From positions 69,062,503-69,126,502 of the forward strand of contig CM043957.1 of assembly GCA_014529385.2 (NCBI GenBank): 64,000 nucleotides of DNA, given 5' to 3'. Under the pieces are notes generated by a model. The model did no database searches. It was given only the letters and a program-made list of their open reading frames with translations, and was not told where the DNA came from. Of the stretch, positions 12,391 to 23,596 are shown piece by piece. The number at the start of each line of letters is the position of its first letter. Positions within the stretch are counted from its first letter, which is position 1. Origin of the DNA: Adiantum capillus-veneris. Taxonomy: Eukaryota > Streptophyta > Polypodiopsida > Polypodiales > Pteridaceae. Made by a program: the position numbers and the translations under genes.

Positions 12391-13545
12391 AACCTTTCCC
12401 ATTGGATTGCTTCTCACTAATGTATGTCCTCAGCATATCCTTTAGCAGTGGGTAATACTTGTAAATTGTCTATCCATCTTTGGAAGAGTGGGCCGTGGTA
12501 GTATTGATATCGAGTTGTTTCTCCGCAACCGTTTATAGGAACTCCTCCAAAAATGACTAGTAAACATGGTGTATAACAATGCCCAATAATTTGGAGTAGT
12601 TATAATTGAAGTACATATTATAAACAACCAACTTGGTTAACTTTCAAGATTGAATAAATTGTATAAAATCTAGTCAACTTATCTACGAGCGAGCACCTAA
12701 ACTGAGCCATACCTCTTATGATAATTGATACACCCACAATTAACCTCATAGAAATAATGCACATATAGTGTGCAATGCTTTAAAAGCTATCAACTTCATG
12801 AATTTGCTCGCTGCTCCAAATCAACCTTTTCTAAACACTAGGACCCATAACACCTAGTGTGCATGCATTTAACGAAAATAGATCGAAACCTGCATTTCCA
12901 TGACCATACTTGCCAATGCTTATGGCTAACGTTATGCTCACGGCCCACAAGGAAAGAAATAAATACTTTCCCTACAATTACGTGAAAGTTTTGCTAGCAT
13001 AGTTGGACCATAATAGAATGTGAAAATTAATCACATCTAGGTGCCAATGCTTATGGTTGACCATTAGGGCGAAAAACATCTAAAAAAGGGCTGTTTGGTA
13101 ATCCACCAATTAAGAAATAGGCCAATACTCACTTGACACGTATACAAAAGCATGGCATTCCTGTCTCCTCTAGCTTGAGCTTTTGTGCTCCTACTTTAGC
13201 GAAAAACGTCTACATGTCACTTTCATTTGGCTAAATTACCTATACTTGATGGCATTCCTATTGTTTTTGACGGATAACATCATATTCTGGGCCTGATGTA
13301 CAAGTGCTCTTTTCTATTTAATATTGTACAATATTAAGCTAGAAGATACGAAATCTTTCTTTTCAAACAGTGATGATGACACCTATTAATGACTAATCCG
13401 TATTTTTTTAATGTCTACTTTTCACTTACCCTCTACATCTAAGCAGCACCTCAAGAGCTTGCACTCATCACATGCGTACATAATATCTACATCAACATGG
13501 GACCACACCTAATGAAGACATCCTTTCTCACATTGTTTTGGATCA

Positions 13546-14000
13546 ATGACCACACTGTGCGATTGTGGCTTGATTGATCTAGTCGCTCTACCCCCACTCA
13601 CCCCGTTTCGGAAGTGTACCCACATCGTACGCAAAGGACTTTATGCATTTTTCACTGCTCCCCCTATCGCAGCGGTCCAGCTCTTGCCCATTGTGCGCTT
13701 GTCATGTGTGAGCTTGTCACCCTCCTATCGCGTTGTTCTAGATCTACGGCCACACCACATAAGAATCTTGAATCACCTTATTAATTGGATTCCTAAGGTT
13801 TTTCTAAATCATGTACGAAAGCGCTCAGAGACTTTTCCACTCCCCATGTTGCGTCATTTAAGCTCCTAGCCACACCGCGCGAAGAGGGCATCATAGAGCT
13901 TGTCACTCCCCCCCTCATTGCGTCGTTCTAGTTCCACGCACACACCATGAAAAAAAATCTTGAGTGAAATTATTTGGATTCCTATGGTTTTTCTCATACG
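13546..14000. repeat. Diverged tandem duplication (about 190-bp unit)
   Basis: 13690-13815 and 13885-14005 share, in order, a GAGCTTGTCAC word, a GCGTTGTTCTAG/GCGTCGTTCTAG word and GGATTCCTATGGTTTTTCTC or close variants. The open frame at 13546-13869 has no recognisable domain and is best explained by this repeat. Confidence 0.5.
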
Positions 14001-14008
14001 TACAAGAT

Positions 14009-15122
14009 ATTAGCAAAAGGCCTATTTGGTGCCGTACGAGATAGTGCCTCCGGAGGCCTTTTCTGGCCACAGCGACCTCTCCAGGTGTCAGAACGAGGCA
14101 TATAGCCAGTCGTGTTTGGGGTTATTGGGCATTTTGGACATATCTGTGATGTTAAAAAATCTTGTCATTTTGCTCTATTTGAAAGTTATAATTTTAAGTT
14201 GAGTCAAAAGAGCTGAAGCAACAAAGTTTTACTAACATGGCTTAAAGGCAAAGGGGCTCGAGGGTGATGAAGATTCTAATAATGATGGTCCATGCCAATG
14301 GTTTCTAGATGTCATGTTATAGGATATTAGCAAAAGGCCTATTTGGTGCCACACTATGCTTTGCTTGCACAACGGGATAGGGGGTATTTTTAGAATCTCA
14401 CTACCCCAACCTTCATGTTGTGTGGATCATTTTTGGAACACCAATTTGGTGCCATACTATGCCTTGCTTGCACAATAGGATAGGAATTAGTTTTAGAATC
14501 TCATTATCCCAATCGTGACATGTGGGTTATTTGGATTCACACATTCACCTTTCGTGCCTACTATAGATCTCTTTTTATATACAAATCTATTAAGCATATT
14601 GGACCCAAACATAGTCACAAAATTACTCAATTCTATTTTACAATATATAATACTGGTAGCTTTTAAAAGCTATATTATTTGAAGATTTTGAAATCACAGA
14701 TGAGTCCGTAATGCCCAAAAACCCCCAAAAACGACTGGCTATATGTCTCGTTCTGACACCCGGAGAGCTCAGTATGGCCAAAGATAGTGCTTCCGGAGGC
14801 CTTCTTTGGCCATACCAAGCTCTCCGGGTGCCAGAACGAGGCATAAGGATGTACGGGATAGTGCCTCCGGAGGCCTTTTTTGGCCATACCGACCTCTCCG
14901 GGTGTCAGAACCAAGCCCATCGTTTTTGGGCATTTCGGACTCATCTATGATGTTAAAATTTTGTCATTTTTCTCTATTTGAAAGTTATAATTTTAAGTTA
15001 AGTCAAAAGAGCTGAATCAACAAAGTTTTATTAACATGGCTTAAAGGCAAAGGGGCTCGAGGGTGATGAAGATTCTAATAATGATAGTCAATGCCAATGG
15101 TTTCTAGATGTCATGTTATAGG
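14009..15122. repeat. Rearranged block: direct and inverted copies of a CCTCCGGAGGCC-containing repeat
   Basis: 14041-14330 and 14855-15122 are direct copies (GTGCCTCCGGAGGCC, then CTCTATTTGAAAGTTATAAT, then GGCTTAAAGGCAAAGGGGCTC). 14695-14815 is an inverted copy of the first 120 bp. Between them the word ATATTAGCAAAAGGCCTATT recurs at 14009 and 14322. A 100-bp stretch beginning ATTTGGTGCC is doubled (14340-14410 and 14449-14515). Frames in this block (14638-15015) are repeat shadows. Confidence 0.7.
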
Positions 15123-15859
15123 ATCATGGTCACATGGAAGTCTACATAGAAGAGTGAAAAGATTTCAAGCTCAAGTTTGATCTCACACAAATGTTAGAAT
15201 AGTTAGAAGGAAACTTGACCTAAGAATTATAGATGAGTAAAACAAATGTGTGGCCGCAAAGGGGAAATAAAGTGTTAATCCTCATGTTGCAATGTTTAGA
15301 GGAACATATGTTCTAACTTTACAAGGTATTATATTGTGAAAATGAATGTTTTGCAAGGAGATTTAAAGTAAATTTACAAGGAATCGTATTGTTAAAATGA
15401 TAGTCTTTTGCAAGGAATGATATTGTAAATTTTCATCTAAATAGTCTTCTCCTTGGAATGATTGTGATGTTCACAACAAGGTGGTTGTTGTTGGTTCTTT
15501 GATCTCATCCTCTGTAATTGCCTCCCTTGGTACCGAATGAGTAGTTATTTTAGTGCATTGCTTCTTTGTCATCCTTCCTTTCTTGTTCCCTTTCTTGTTG
15601 ATATGAAAAATGAAGTTTGTGCTTGATAATGTGACTTCTATGTGTTGCAATGGGCCCTTGTTTTGCAAAATAGTATATCATGAGATCCAATTTTCAACAA
15701 AGAAAACTAAGTGAATCTTTTGGCTTTTAAACCTCCTGTTGAAGCATCCTATAAATGCTTGGCTCAGACACCTGTAGCCTTTGATACACAACCCTCGCGG
15801 TTTCTTACACTTGGTTGAGCTTGATTTCCATATGGAACAACTTAATGAGTTTCTAGGTA

Positions 15860-16290
15860 GAGTCGAAATGGTGAAAAAGCTTGTGAGGCTGAAGGGAGCT
15901 TCTAGCAAGAGCAAAACTAGTGAGAAAATTTGGAGAACTTGTGACGCTGAAATGAGCTTCTAGGAAGAGCACAACTAGTGAGAAAATTTGGAAATCTTGT
16001 GAGGATGAGGAGAGAAAAATGGTCTCCATGCAGAGTAGAAATGATAGGAAAAGTTGTGAGGTTGAAGTGAGCTTGTAGCCAAGCAAAACCAGTGAGAAAA
16101 ATTGGAAAACTTGTGAGGGTGAAGAGAACAAAATGGTGGTTCTCTTGCAATGGTGAAGAGAGAAAAATCGTAGTGGTCCTTCTAGCTAGACCAGAAATGG
16201 CGGTCCTCTTGTGAAGGTAGAGAGAGCATGGAAAGCTTGTGAGGGTGAAGAGAGCCTAATGAAATGGCTTGAGAGAGAGTAGTGAGGAAA
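15860..16290. repeat. Degenerate tandem repeats (about 60-115-bp units)
   Basis: AGTGAGAAAATTTGGAGAAC-like words recur at about 15910, 15977 and 16090. Each is followed by TTGTGAGGxTGAAG and GAGAGAAAAATGG words. No gene; the minus-strand frames at 15678-16150 are shadows of the repeat. Confidence 0.5.
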
Positions 16291-16546
16291 ACCATCATTC
16301 AAAAGTGAAAATTTTTCATTTGCCGCCAAGCCAACAAAATAGGTACAGTAGGGGAGAAAATAGTGTGAAAATGACATCTCTTTGTCATATTGAAAGATCT
16401 ATATCGGGATACTCTTTAAATGCTCTAGATATGCTTTGAATACCCAAACGGTCAAATTTGGAGCCGTTTTGACCATCAAATGCTCCACTAATTAGCAAGC
16501 TAACCAATTCCTTACACAACCCTTTTTGATGCCCTTTTGGCCCTAA

Positions 16547-16665
16547 TGGTTATGCTCACAACCCACAAGGAAAGAACTAAATACTTTCCCCTACAATTAT
16601 GTGAAAGCTGTGCTAACATAGTTGGACCATAATAGAATGTGAAAATCAATCACATCTAAGTGCCA
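16547..16665. repeat. Direct repeat of 12934-13045
   Basis: TTATGCTCAC(A/G)(A/G)CCCACAAGGAAAG and the following approximately 110 bp (to AATCACATCTA(A/G)GTGCCAA) occur at both places about 3.6 kb apart in the same orientation. This is probably an internal duplication inside the old gypsy copy. Confidence 0.65.
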
Positions 16666-16896
16666 ACAATAAAACATGTTCATGAATAGAACATCGCTTT
16701 AATACATATGTAAACAATCATCCGTTAAATTTTTTAATAATACTTGTAACCTTTACAAATCTTACTAGATATCCAAAAATTTCTCGCCATTGGAATTGTT
16801 CCTAATACGATGTGCTCAAAATGGTGTAACAAACGGATATGACCAGCACCTAGGGACTTTATCATTATACATAATTGAAATAACAGGCGTTAGTGT

Positions 16897-17512
16897 GTTG
16901 TGGTCAATTGACACATTCTCTCTCATGCTAGGCAGGCCTACACATACTCGTCCCCTTTTCGAGAGCTCGAGAGAGGAAGCGGGAGTTCATGCAAGCTTTT
17001 TGTCCAAAAATAGCTCCAGGCCTTCTTGCCCATCTTAGCTTTGATACCATTGTGAGACCGGAGGATATTTGAACCTTCACTCTCCGCCCATCCACTGCCT
17101 TTATATAGGCACCCCTAAGCCGTTTAGACTATCCCTCTTGGCCTTTGGCCCTTGTCTTGACAAACCACATGCCAAGTGGACACACCATTATTTAATTCAA
17201 GAATAGTGAGGGACTTCACCTACTCCAACAATCACGCCTTCTTAAGGATACCAAGTTTTGGATCGCAATCTATCATAGCTCAAATACAAAGGTGAAGAGC
17301 TCAAGAACATACACGCGGCTCGAGCAAAAGGCCAGTGGGTGGTATATCAAGGAGGGAAATAAATCATACAACAATTACGCTCTCCGAAGCCCCCTAACAT
17401 ACTGTCAGATACTACCCCTAGCCCTTAGTTCCATTTTTCTTTTTCTTTGCTTGTATAGTTTGTTTTGCTTGCTAAGGTTACATCCCACCTAACCACTACA
17501 CTCTACCTAGCC
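16897..17512. repeat. Left part of duplicated segment (copy A)
   Basis: It matches 35700-36303 from TTGTGGTCAATTGACAC onward. The match includes the 17051-17162 LTR, the adjacent primer site and about 350 bp ending CCTAGCC. The match resumes after the 17513-34403 element, at 34404. The copies differ by scattered substitutions and small gaps. Confidence 0.85.
17051..17162 (-). repeat. 5' LTR of the minus-strand gypsy element, with primer site
   Basis: 112 bp with TG...CA ends on the minus strand and GCCTATATAAAGGC (TATA-like). The primer site ATGGTATCAAAGC lies immediately downstream on the minus strand. A second copy is at 35856-35966 with a similar primer site. Confidence 0.7.
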
Positions 17513-17655
17513 TGTCATGCCAAGGGTAGGACCAGGCAAGGCCAAGGGCGAGGACAGACATGCATTCAAGGGGGTCCCTATGTTTAGAGGGCCAATAGCC
17601 TATATAGGGCATGGTTGGTTGGTGATGAGCATGCTCTAGTCCCCTCTGTCTCACA
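17513..17655 (+). repeat. 5' LTR (143 bp)
   Basis: Starts TGTCATGCCAAGGGTAGG and ends CTGTCTCACA, with a TATATAGGGCATGG promoter-like word. It is preceded by target-site copy TAGCC and followed directly by the primer-binding site. The very short length is like TRIM/SMART-type LTRs. Confidence 0.9.
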
Positions 17656-17727
17656 TTGGTATCAAAGCTCAGGGGAGGAAAGCTATGGAAAAGGGGGGAA
17701 GATGAATTTGCATGAATTTTTGCATGT

Positions 17728-17730
<3 letters not shown>

Positions 17731-17813
<83 letters not shown>
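17731..17813. repeat. (CT)n microsatellite
   Basis: About 41 CT units. Reading frames across it are artefacts. Confidence 0.97.
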
Positions 17814-17816
<3 letters not shown>

Positions 17817-20190
17817 CAAGCCCTCTGGAAAGGAACGAGGGAAGGCCGTGGGCATGGCCCCTTGACTACGTGGAGCCGAGAAGGTTGAGGGTTGTGTGAG
17901 AGACCTCTAGTACGCACCCACGGGGTCTATCGACTTGCACAAAATTTCATCAGGTCGACTTGATGGAATCGCCCTACGAATTCGGGCGTTTTTTGCTTCT
18001 TGCTCCCCCTCCATTGAGCAAGCCATGGAGCGTCATGAGAGAAATCCTCTCTGTTGCACTGCTCGACAGAGTCTACCATGGCCAGAAGCAGGTTTCAAAC
18101 TTTTTTTTTTTTCATCCATGGGCACCCTCCATTGCTATGAACCCGTCCCACACCATGGGCTCGAAGAGGTTTGTCATGTCGGGTGCATGCACTCATGCAA
18201 GGCCGCATAATCTACTTTTGCATCTTGCACTGCTGGTTAAAACCATGCTCAGGAAAGTTCATTAGCTTCAATAAAATAAAAAGAACTTTTTGGGCCTGAG
18301 AGGCCCACCCTTTCGGCAAGGCCGCTACGACAAGGTAACAACTAAGTCTGCCTTGACTTCGAATACGGTATAGTTTTTACTTGGAAAAACCAAGACAAGT
18401 TCAAAGGGAAAAATTACATGCAATGTCATAAGATTGAACCTATATGGTAAATCAATTGCAGATCGGCAAGGTGCCAAAATTGAGGACAAGGCATGCACAG
18501 TGCAACAAGCATAAAAGCGACTGGCTTGCCCACAGCTTTGGCAGATTTGGCAATTTGACATGTAAGGGAGGTGTGAGGAGAAGTGGTCGTTTCTCAAGGA
18601 GACGAATGATCGTCAGATAACCACCAAAACCATGTCAAATCCATGCATTGCATGGTGGTAGTGGTAGAAGCTATTAGCGCATGTCCTTCTATCTCAGCCA
18701 TGGGAATTTGCCAAGGGCGACGACCAATACAAGCTCGACAACATTGGGGCCATGCGATCGACATGATTACGAGGAGTCAAGACTATGACAATACGCAAGG
18801 CATGTGGGCAGTAGGGTAGCACCTCAAATTTGCAAGGCTTGAAATTGAATTTGGCAAAGACAAGGCCAAAATCGACAAAGATAGGCCATTCAAGTATACC
18901 AGCAAGGGTTGTGACCGAGAGTCCTTGAACTCAAATTTCGTGGGTGTGACTTTGAAGGAGGGTGATGATCTTTACATTTATTTGTTTTTACTTTTTTTTG
19001 GAAGTTATTTTCCTCTACATACAAGGTATTGTTACATCCAACACCTCACCAGGATAGGCAAAATTGCCTAGCATTATGGCATGCAGGTACAGGCAAGGCA
19101 TGCGGCATGTACATTCAAGATGCTTGGCATGGCTGGGTAGTTGTTTTCGTTCAAACCGATATCGACACGTTGCATCCAACAAGTTCCAAGGGTATTTGAC
19201 AACGAATACAACAATGACATGTCATAAGTTGGGAGCATGTCCTAGTATGACCAAGATACATGATCATGTTTTGCCTATGGAGTACAACTCCCTATGAGGC
19301 TACCCCACAAACAAGGATTGTGTAGACAATTGTTGTGTTTCTACATGATGTTTAACTTCTAGTGCCAAGGGTAGTGGTTACAGAAATCACGTTGGGAAAT
19401 AAATCACACAAGGGCGTATATGATACATATACTAACTCACTCAAGCAACAAATATGGCTATGAGCCAGATTTAAGTGATTTTTTATTTTGAAAACTCGAG
19501 ACAACTTGCCACAGTAGGGCAATCAGGTTAGATAATTTCAAGTTTTCTTGTTTTTCTACATTTCAACTTTTAAGTTGGAAAAGATTGCCTATTGTACAAA
19601 GCAAATTGCTTTGACATCATTTATGAGAAGCAAGGCCCTTCTAACTCGTGCCAAGATCCTACTGTTGACTTCAAATCAATGACATTGGCACACAATTATG
19701 GGCATTCGGCAACGTGCGGATATAAGCTCACAATTTACGTAAGACAATGGCTAATTGTGATGTATCCATGCCTGATTGTGCAAGGCACTTTTGGTATCAG
19801 CTCAATCTATAGGGCCGTCATTGTCGCCAAGGGCAACACCTCTGTATGCATGGCATGCCAATGAGGTAGATAAAATTTTACCTCACTATTGTTTATGCTT
19901 TTGCTATAACGCCAACTACCCTGTCAAGGACACGACAAGTTATTGATGTTATTAAAACTTTTTTTTGTTTATTCATAGGCAACGTGCCATAATTAAGTCA
20001 CTCTGGTACAATCATGACCACATATAGGCTAGGTGGGTCTAGATGTGAATTATGGTACCTCTCTCTATGAGATTGTGGTACAATCACACTATTGTATGTT
20101 ATAGGATAAGCTACCACACAGCCATCGTTTGCAAGAGACATAACCAGGGGACATTCAATATAGTAGAATATGGGATTTGTCTCAGCCCAG

Positions 20191-20193
<3 letters not shown>
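17814..20193. other. Non-coding interior of the outer gypsy-like element
   Basis: No gag or pol motif is readable on either strand. Frames here (17935-18265, 18325-18597, 19064-19297, 19592-19864) have no conserved domain I can recognise. The region may be decayed coding sequence or the non-coding body of a non-autonomous element. Confidence 0.4.

Positions 20194-20265
<72 letters not shown>
20194..20265. repeat. (CT)n microsatellite at the insertion site of the nested element
   Basis: About 36 CT units ending five bases before the left LTR of the 20271-31804 element; the element landed at the edge of this tract. Confidence 0.97.
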
Positions 20266-20267
<2 letters not shown>

Positions 20268-20270
20268 TCC

Positions 20271-21341
20271 TGTTAGCGGGTACGCCGCGACGGACGATGG
20301 AGCACAGCGAGAACACATACCAACAAACTGTCAATCCGAGGACGTAGCTGACCCGACTAGGGCATGGAGGCAATCTCTGGGTTGTCAACCCTGAGCTAGA
20401 CACGAACAACACTCTACAGTCACTAATCCTACCACAACACTACCATAAAGCAAAGAAACAGACAATGCATCCTACGAAACACTACAAGCTCGAAACAGTC
20501 TCAAATCATATCGGAATGACTCGAAATCGGAGGGTAAGACTCACAAGGATATATCCTATGTGGCCAAACACCTAAACCCTGAAAACCATAACTGTAAGAC
20601 CTCTAATCGCTGTCGCGATAGACTCAAAACAGCAATTTCCAAAGTGTCCGGAACTCATCTACAAAGACATCAACACGAAGAGCTTCTCGTCCTGATTCTA
20701 ACGACTACTCGATCATTCAGAATGGATGTCGTTTGAGGTACTTACGACCAAATATAGCTCATAGCAGGCGGGCTCGCGATGTGGTCCTCGGCTTGCATTG
20801 CTTGCGTCGACGTGGAGAGCTCCTCGATGCTAACACGCTCCTACTCTCATATCTGCAATGTGATTAGTGTGCGCGATGGTGTGTGTGCGTGAAGCTCACT
20901 ACTGTGTGCTGCAGAATCCACGACTGTATATTATTTGAGATAACGTAATGTGTGTTTTACAAAGCCTTAGGTTTCAGCTTATATATAAAGCCTTCAAACC
21001 TAATGTCCGGCCAAATGACCTGAATTGTCCCTAGGCTTCTACAGAGCTTAATTACAAGAAACTGAGTTGTCTTTACTCATGATACAAGCATTTGCGGCCA
21101 AAATACAAGTGCCGATTTAAAATATGAGGTTCCCGTAAACATTACAAAAGTGGCCGTAATGGCTCAAAATAATAATAACGGGATATTTGATGACGTCCAT
21201 GAACTTGTATCTTCATGTTACAGCATCCATCTTCATCTTCATTACTTCATCACCATCTTCATGTAGAATATTTATAGAATCTTTGAGGAATATTTAATGG
21301 GATCTTTATGGAAACGTTGTTGAAAGGGCGTCCTTTCAACA
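20271..21341 (-). repeat. 3' LTR (1071 bp) of the nested gypsy element
   Basis: Same length as the right LTR. On the minus strand it begins TGTTGAAAGGACGCCCTTTC and ends GCGTACCCGCTAACA, with a TTTATATATAAG TATA-like word (about 20977-20988). Near 20611-20625 it holds a TGTCGCGATAGACTC word related to the palindromes of the leader. Confidence 0.93.
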
Positions 21342-21355
21342 CTCTCCCCCTCCGA

Positions 21356-22564
21356 ATTCTTGTCGTCCCCGACAAGACCCTATGTCTTTGTTGGCCTTCA
21401 CGAGTTCTTGATGTCTTGGTGTTGGTTGAAGTTTTGGTGGCAGCCTCTTGTGTAGTTGGTTGCTTTGCGTGATGTTAAAGCTGCCTTGAAGTTGTACCTG
21501 TAGTGTATCTGAAGCCTGGAACTCGCCCCCTCCGATTGGTTGTTGTATCTTGAATTGCATGAAGTTGTATCGACTTGTTGGTGCAACAGGTCGTTGTCAT
21601 TGTAGCTCTAGTTTTCTTTTCCTGTGGTTGTTATCTGGAAGTCGTACCTGTAAGTTGACTTGAAGCTTTGTCAAGCAGTTTTTTGGCCTCTCCCTTTTGA
21701 CTTGTCAGTAGATTTGCAATTAGTAGTGTGGGGATAGCGTGGTTCTCTTGTTTTTGTTGTTATAAAAAATAAAAGAGTAAAAGTAAAATGTAGCGTATAT
21801 ACAAAATGAAGGTCTTGGATACCTGGATAAGACGAAAGGGGAAAACCCAGTGGGAAAAAATGTCTTTAGTCATAATTAAATGCGAGGCTATATGTACTTA
21901 GGTATGATGTTATAGAGTTATGCTGAGTTAAAGTACATATGGCCACATGGCTACTAGTATGGGCTTGATATACATGGATAGGTGTTCGTAGCTTGAAGTC
22001 AGAGTCATTGTTGTTGAGCAAAGACTCATAAAACCTGTTTCCGCTTGGTCATCGTCATTTGTTTGTGTAATTGCATGGGTGGAATAAAAAAGAGTGCCTA
22101 ATGCATATGTCCAATGATGGGACATCTATATGCTTGCACCGAGTTATGCATGTTAAACAAGATGCGGTGCGAAAGAAGAGTATTGATGGGGTCTTCATGG
22201 AGTTAGTGTAGCAAGCAAAACATATAGCATGAGTGCTTCAAAAGCTTTCACTACTCACAAGAAGAGTTTTTGCTGTCGAGGTTTCTCCACTCTTCCTCAC
22301 TGTGTCAAGTGCGTGAATGCTTTTTTTTTTTTTTTGAACTACTCTGCCTTCTCCACCTTATATATTATATGGACTTTGACTCTTATGCTCACCTCTTCCA
22401 GCATGAGCGACATGACTTTATGTATGCTCAACTCTCCAGCTTGAGCTTATACCTATTAGCTAGACTCATAGACCACAGAAAAATATTAACTTGAAGCTTG
22501 GTTCTGACACTTCGCTCATTTAGTGGCTTAGCTGCCCGACTCTAGACTCTTATGCCATGTAAGT
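21356..22564. other. 3' non-coding region of the nested gypsy element
   Basis: About 1.2 kb between the last frame and the polypurine tract. No domain is seen. A T run lies at 22321-22335. Confidence 0.5.
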
Positions 22565-23596
22565 TTAATGGCGACTTGGACTTACCTGATCGCGGCCTGA
22601 AATCCAATTCCATATGCTTTTGATGTTTAGGCCTTTCTTGTTAGTTTCTGTTTGAGATGCCATGTTGTCCAATACATTGGCATATATCTGCTCTTCATTC
22701 CATGGTAGCAAATTGTGGTCGCTTGATGAGATAGGTACTGATGTTGAAGCAATGGTTGATGAATTCTTCTTCTTCCAGATAGTGTTCTTCAAAACTGTGA
22801 CCTCCGCATTTACCGTTGCTTTCTTTTTGTTGTTAAGAGGCTGTAAAGGAGTTGTGTATCTTTCTTGTTGTTGAGCCTCAATCGCGGATTTTGGAACCCA
22901 CATTGTTCTTGGGCCTGGTGTGATGTCCTTTGCCACTTGCCTTGTTTCTTCTTTGACTTGATGGTACCTTGTCTTTAATTTCCAAATATGGCTGTTACTT
23001 TTGTAAAAGCCTTGCTCTTGTAGTAATTGACGAGGGATCCATCTACAGGTTGTAGTACTCTTGGGTGTAGCGGGTGGCTGCTCTTGATTTCTTGATGTTT
23101 CTTGTTGTTCTTGGGTGATTCCTTGATAAGATACTACCTTAGGTAACCAGATTTGAAAGTTACCCTCATAGAATCCTTGTGCTTTGAGTAACTCGACTGG
23201 AATGAATCTTTGGACTTGCTTGGAGGTGATCTTCACTTGACTTTGTTGGGTAGTCTGGTAGAATTCTGATTTCATTACCCAGACTTGTCGTATGGTTTGT
23301 CCAGTGGAAGACCTTCTCTTTTGCTTTTTGTACCTGTCCTTTCTCTTGGTTGAGTTATGTGATTGACGTTGACGACTTTGTTGATTCCTGACTGAGTGGT
23401 TGTCATGGGATGGAAATTGCCAGGCTGTTATCTTGGGCTTGTTGACCCAAACATCTGAATTTCCTTTCTTGTAGCCTTGTGCAATAATTGACTCGCTTGA
23501 TGTGATCCATCCTGTTACCTTTGCTTGTTGAGGTTGTTCCTGTGATTGTATCCAAATTGGATCATTAACTTTAATCTGTGCCTTGGATACTAGCAC
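22565..23596 (-). CDS. Gypsy-element ORF D: repeat protein of unknown function
   Basis: 343 codons, very rich in Gln, Lys and Ser. The frame opens without an ATG and overlaps the end of ORF C by 26 bases, one base forward of it. The product contains at least three copies of a motif of about 24 residues, a W-[IV]-x(6,8)-A/EQG[FY]-x(2)-[GS]N-x(2)-[IV]W-x(2)-K pattern. They lie near residues 30-53, 129-153 and 187-210, with partial copies around 107 and 230. The motif is unlike zinc knuckles, RT or integrase, and I do not recognise the family. By position it takes the place normally held by RT/integrase. A nucleic-acid or Gag-binding role is possible but is only a guess. Confidence 0.7.
   Translation of the reverse strand: MLVSKAQIKVNDPIWIQSQEQPQQAKVTGWITSSESIIAQGYKKGNSDVWVNKPKITAWQFPSHDNHSVRNQQSRQRQSHNSTKRKDRYKKQKRRSSTGQTIRQVWVMKSEFYQTTQQSQVKITSKQVQRFIPVELLKAQGFYEGNFQIWLPKVVSYQGITQEQQETSRNQEQPPATPKSTTTCRWIPRQLLQEQGFYKSNSHIWKLKTRYHQVKEETRQVAKDITPGPRTMWVPKSAIEAQQQERYTTPLQPLNNKKKATVNAEVTVLKNTIWKKKNSSTIASTSVPISSSDHNLLPWNEEQIYANVLDNMASQTETNKKGLNIKSIWNWISGRDQVSPSRH

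Larger units (their letters stand above)
11594..17162 (-). mobile_element. Old minus-strand Ty3/gypsy element with about 106-112-bp LTRs
   Basis: The right end (5' LTR, 17051-17162, minus) reads TGTCAAGACAAGGGCC to GGTCTCACA. It is followed on the minus strand by ATGGTATCAAAGC, a tRNA-iMet-type primer site (about 17038-17050). The left end (3' LTR, 11594-11699) starts TGTCAAGCCAAGGTCC after the purine tract AAGGTGGGAGTAA. An integrase C-terminal piece lies at 12162-12390. The interior is heavily decayed and has gained tandem and inverted duplications at 13.5-15.1 kb. No matching 5-bp target duplication is seen, so pairing these two LTRs is an inference from family, order and orientation. Confidence 0.5.

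Noticed and set aside
11594-17162. Confident full-length call for the minus-strand gypsy copy
   Set aside because: LTR lengths differ and flanks AACCA and TTCCT do not match, so the pairing is kept as tentative.
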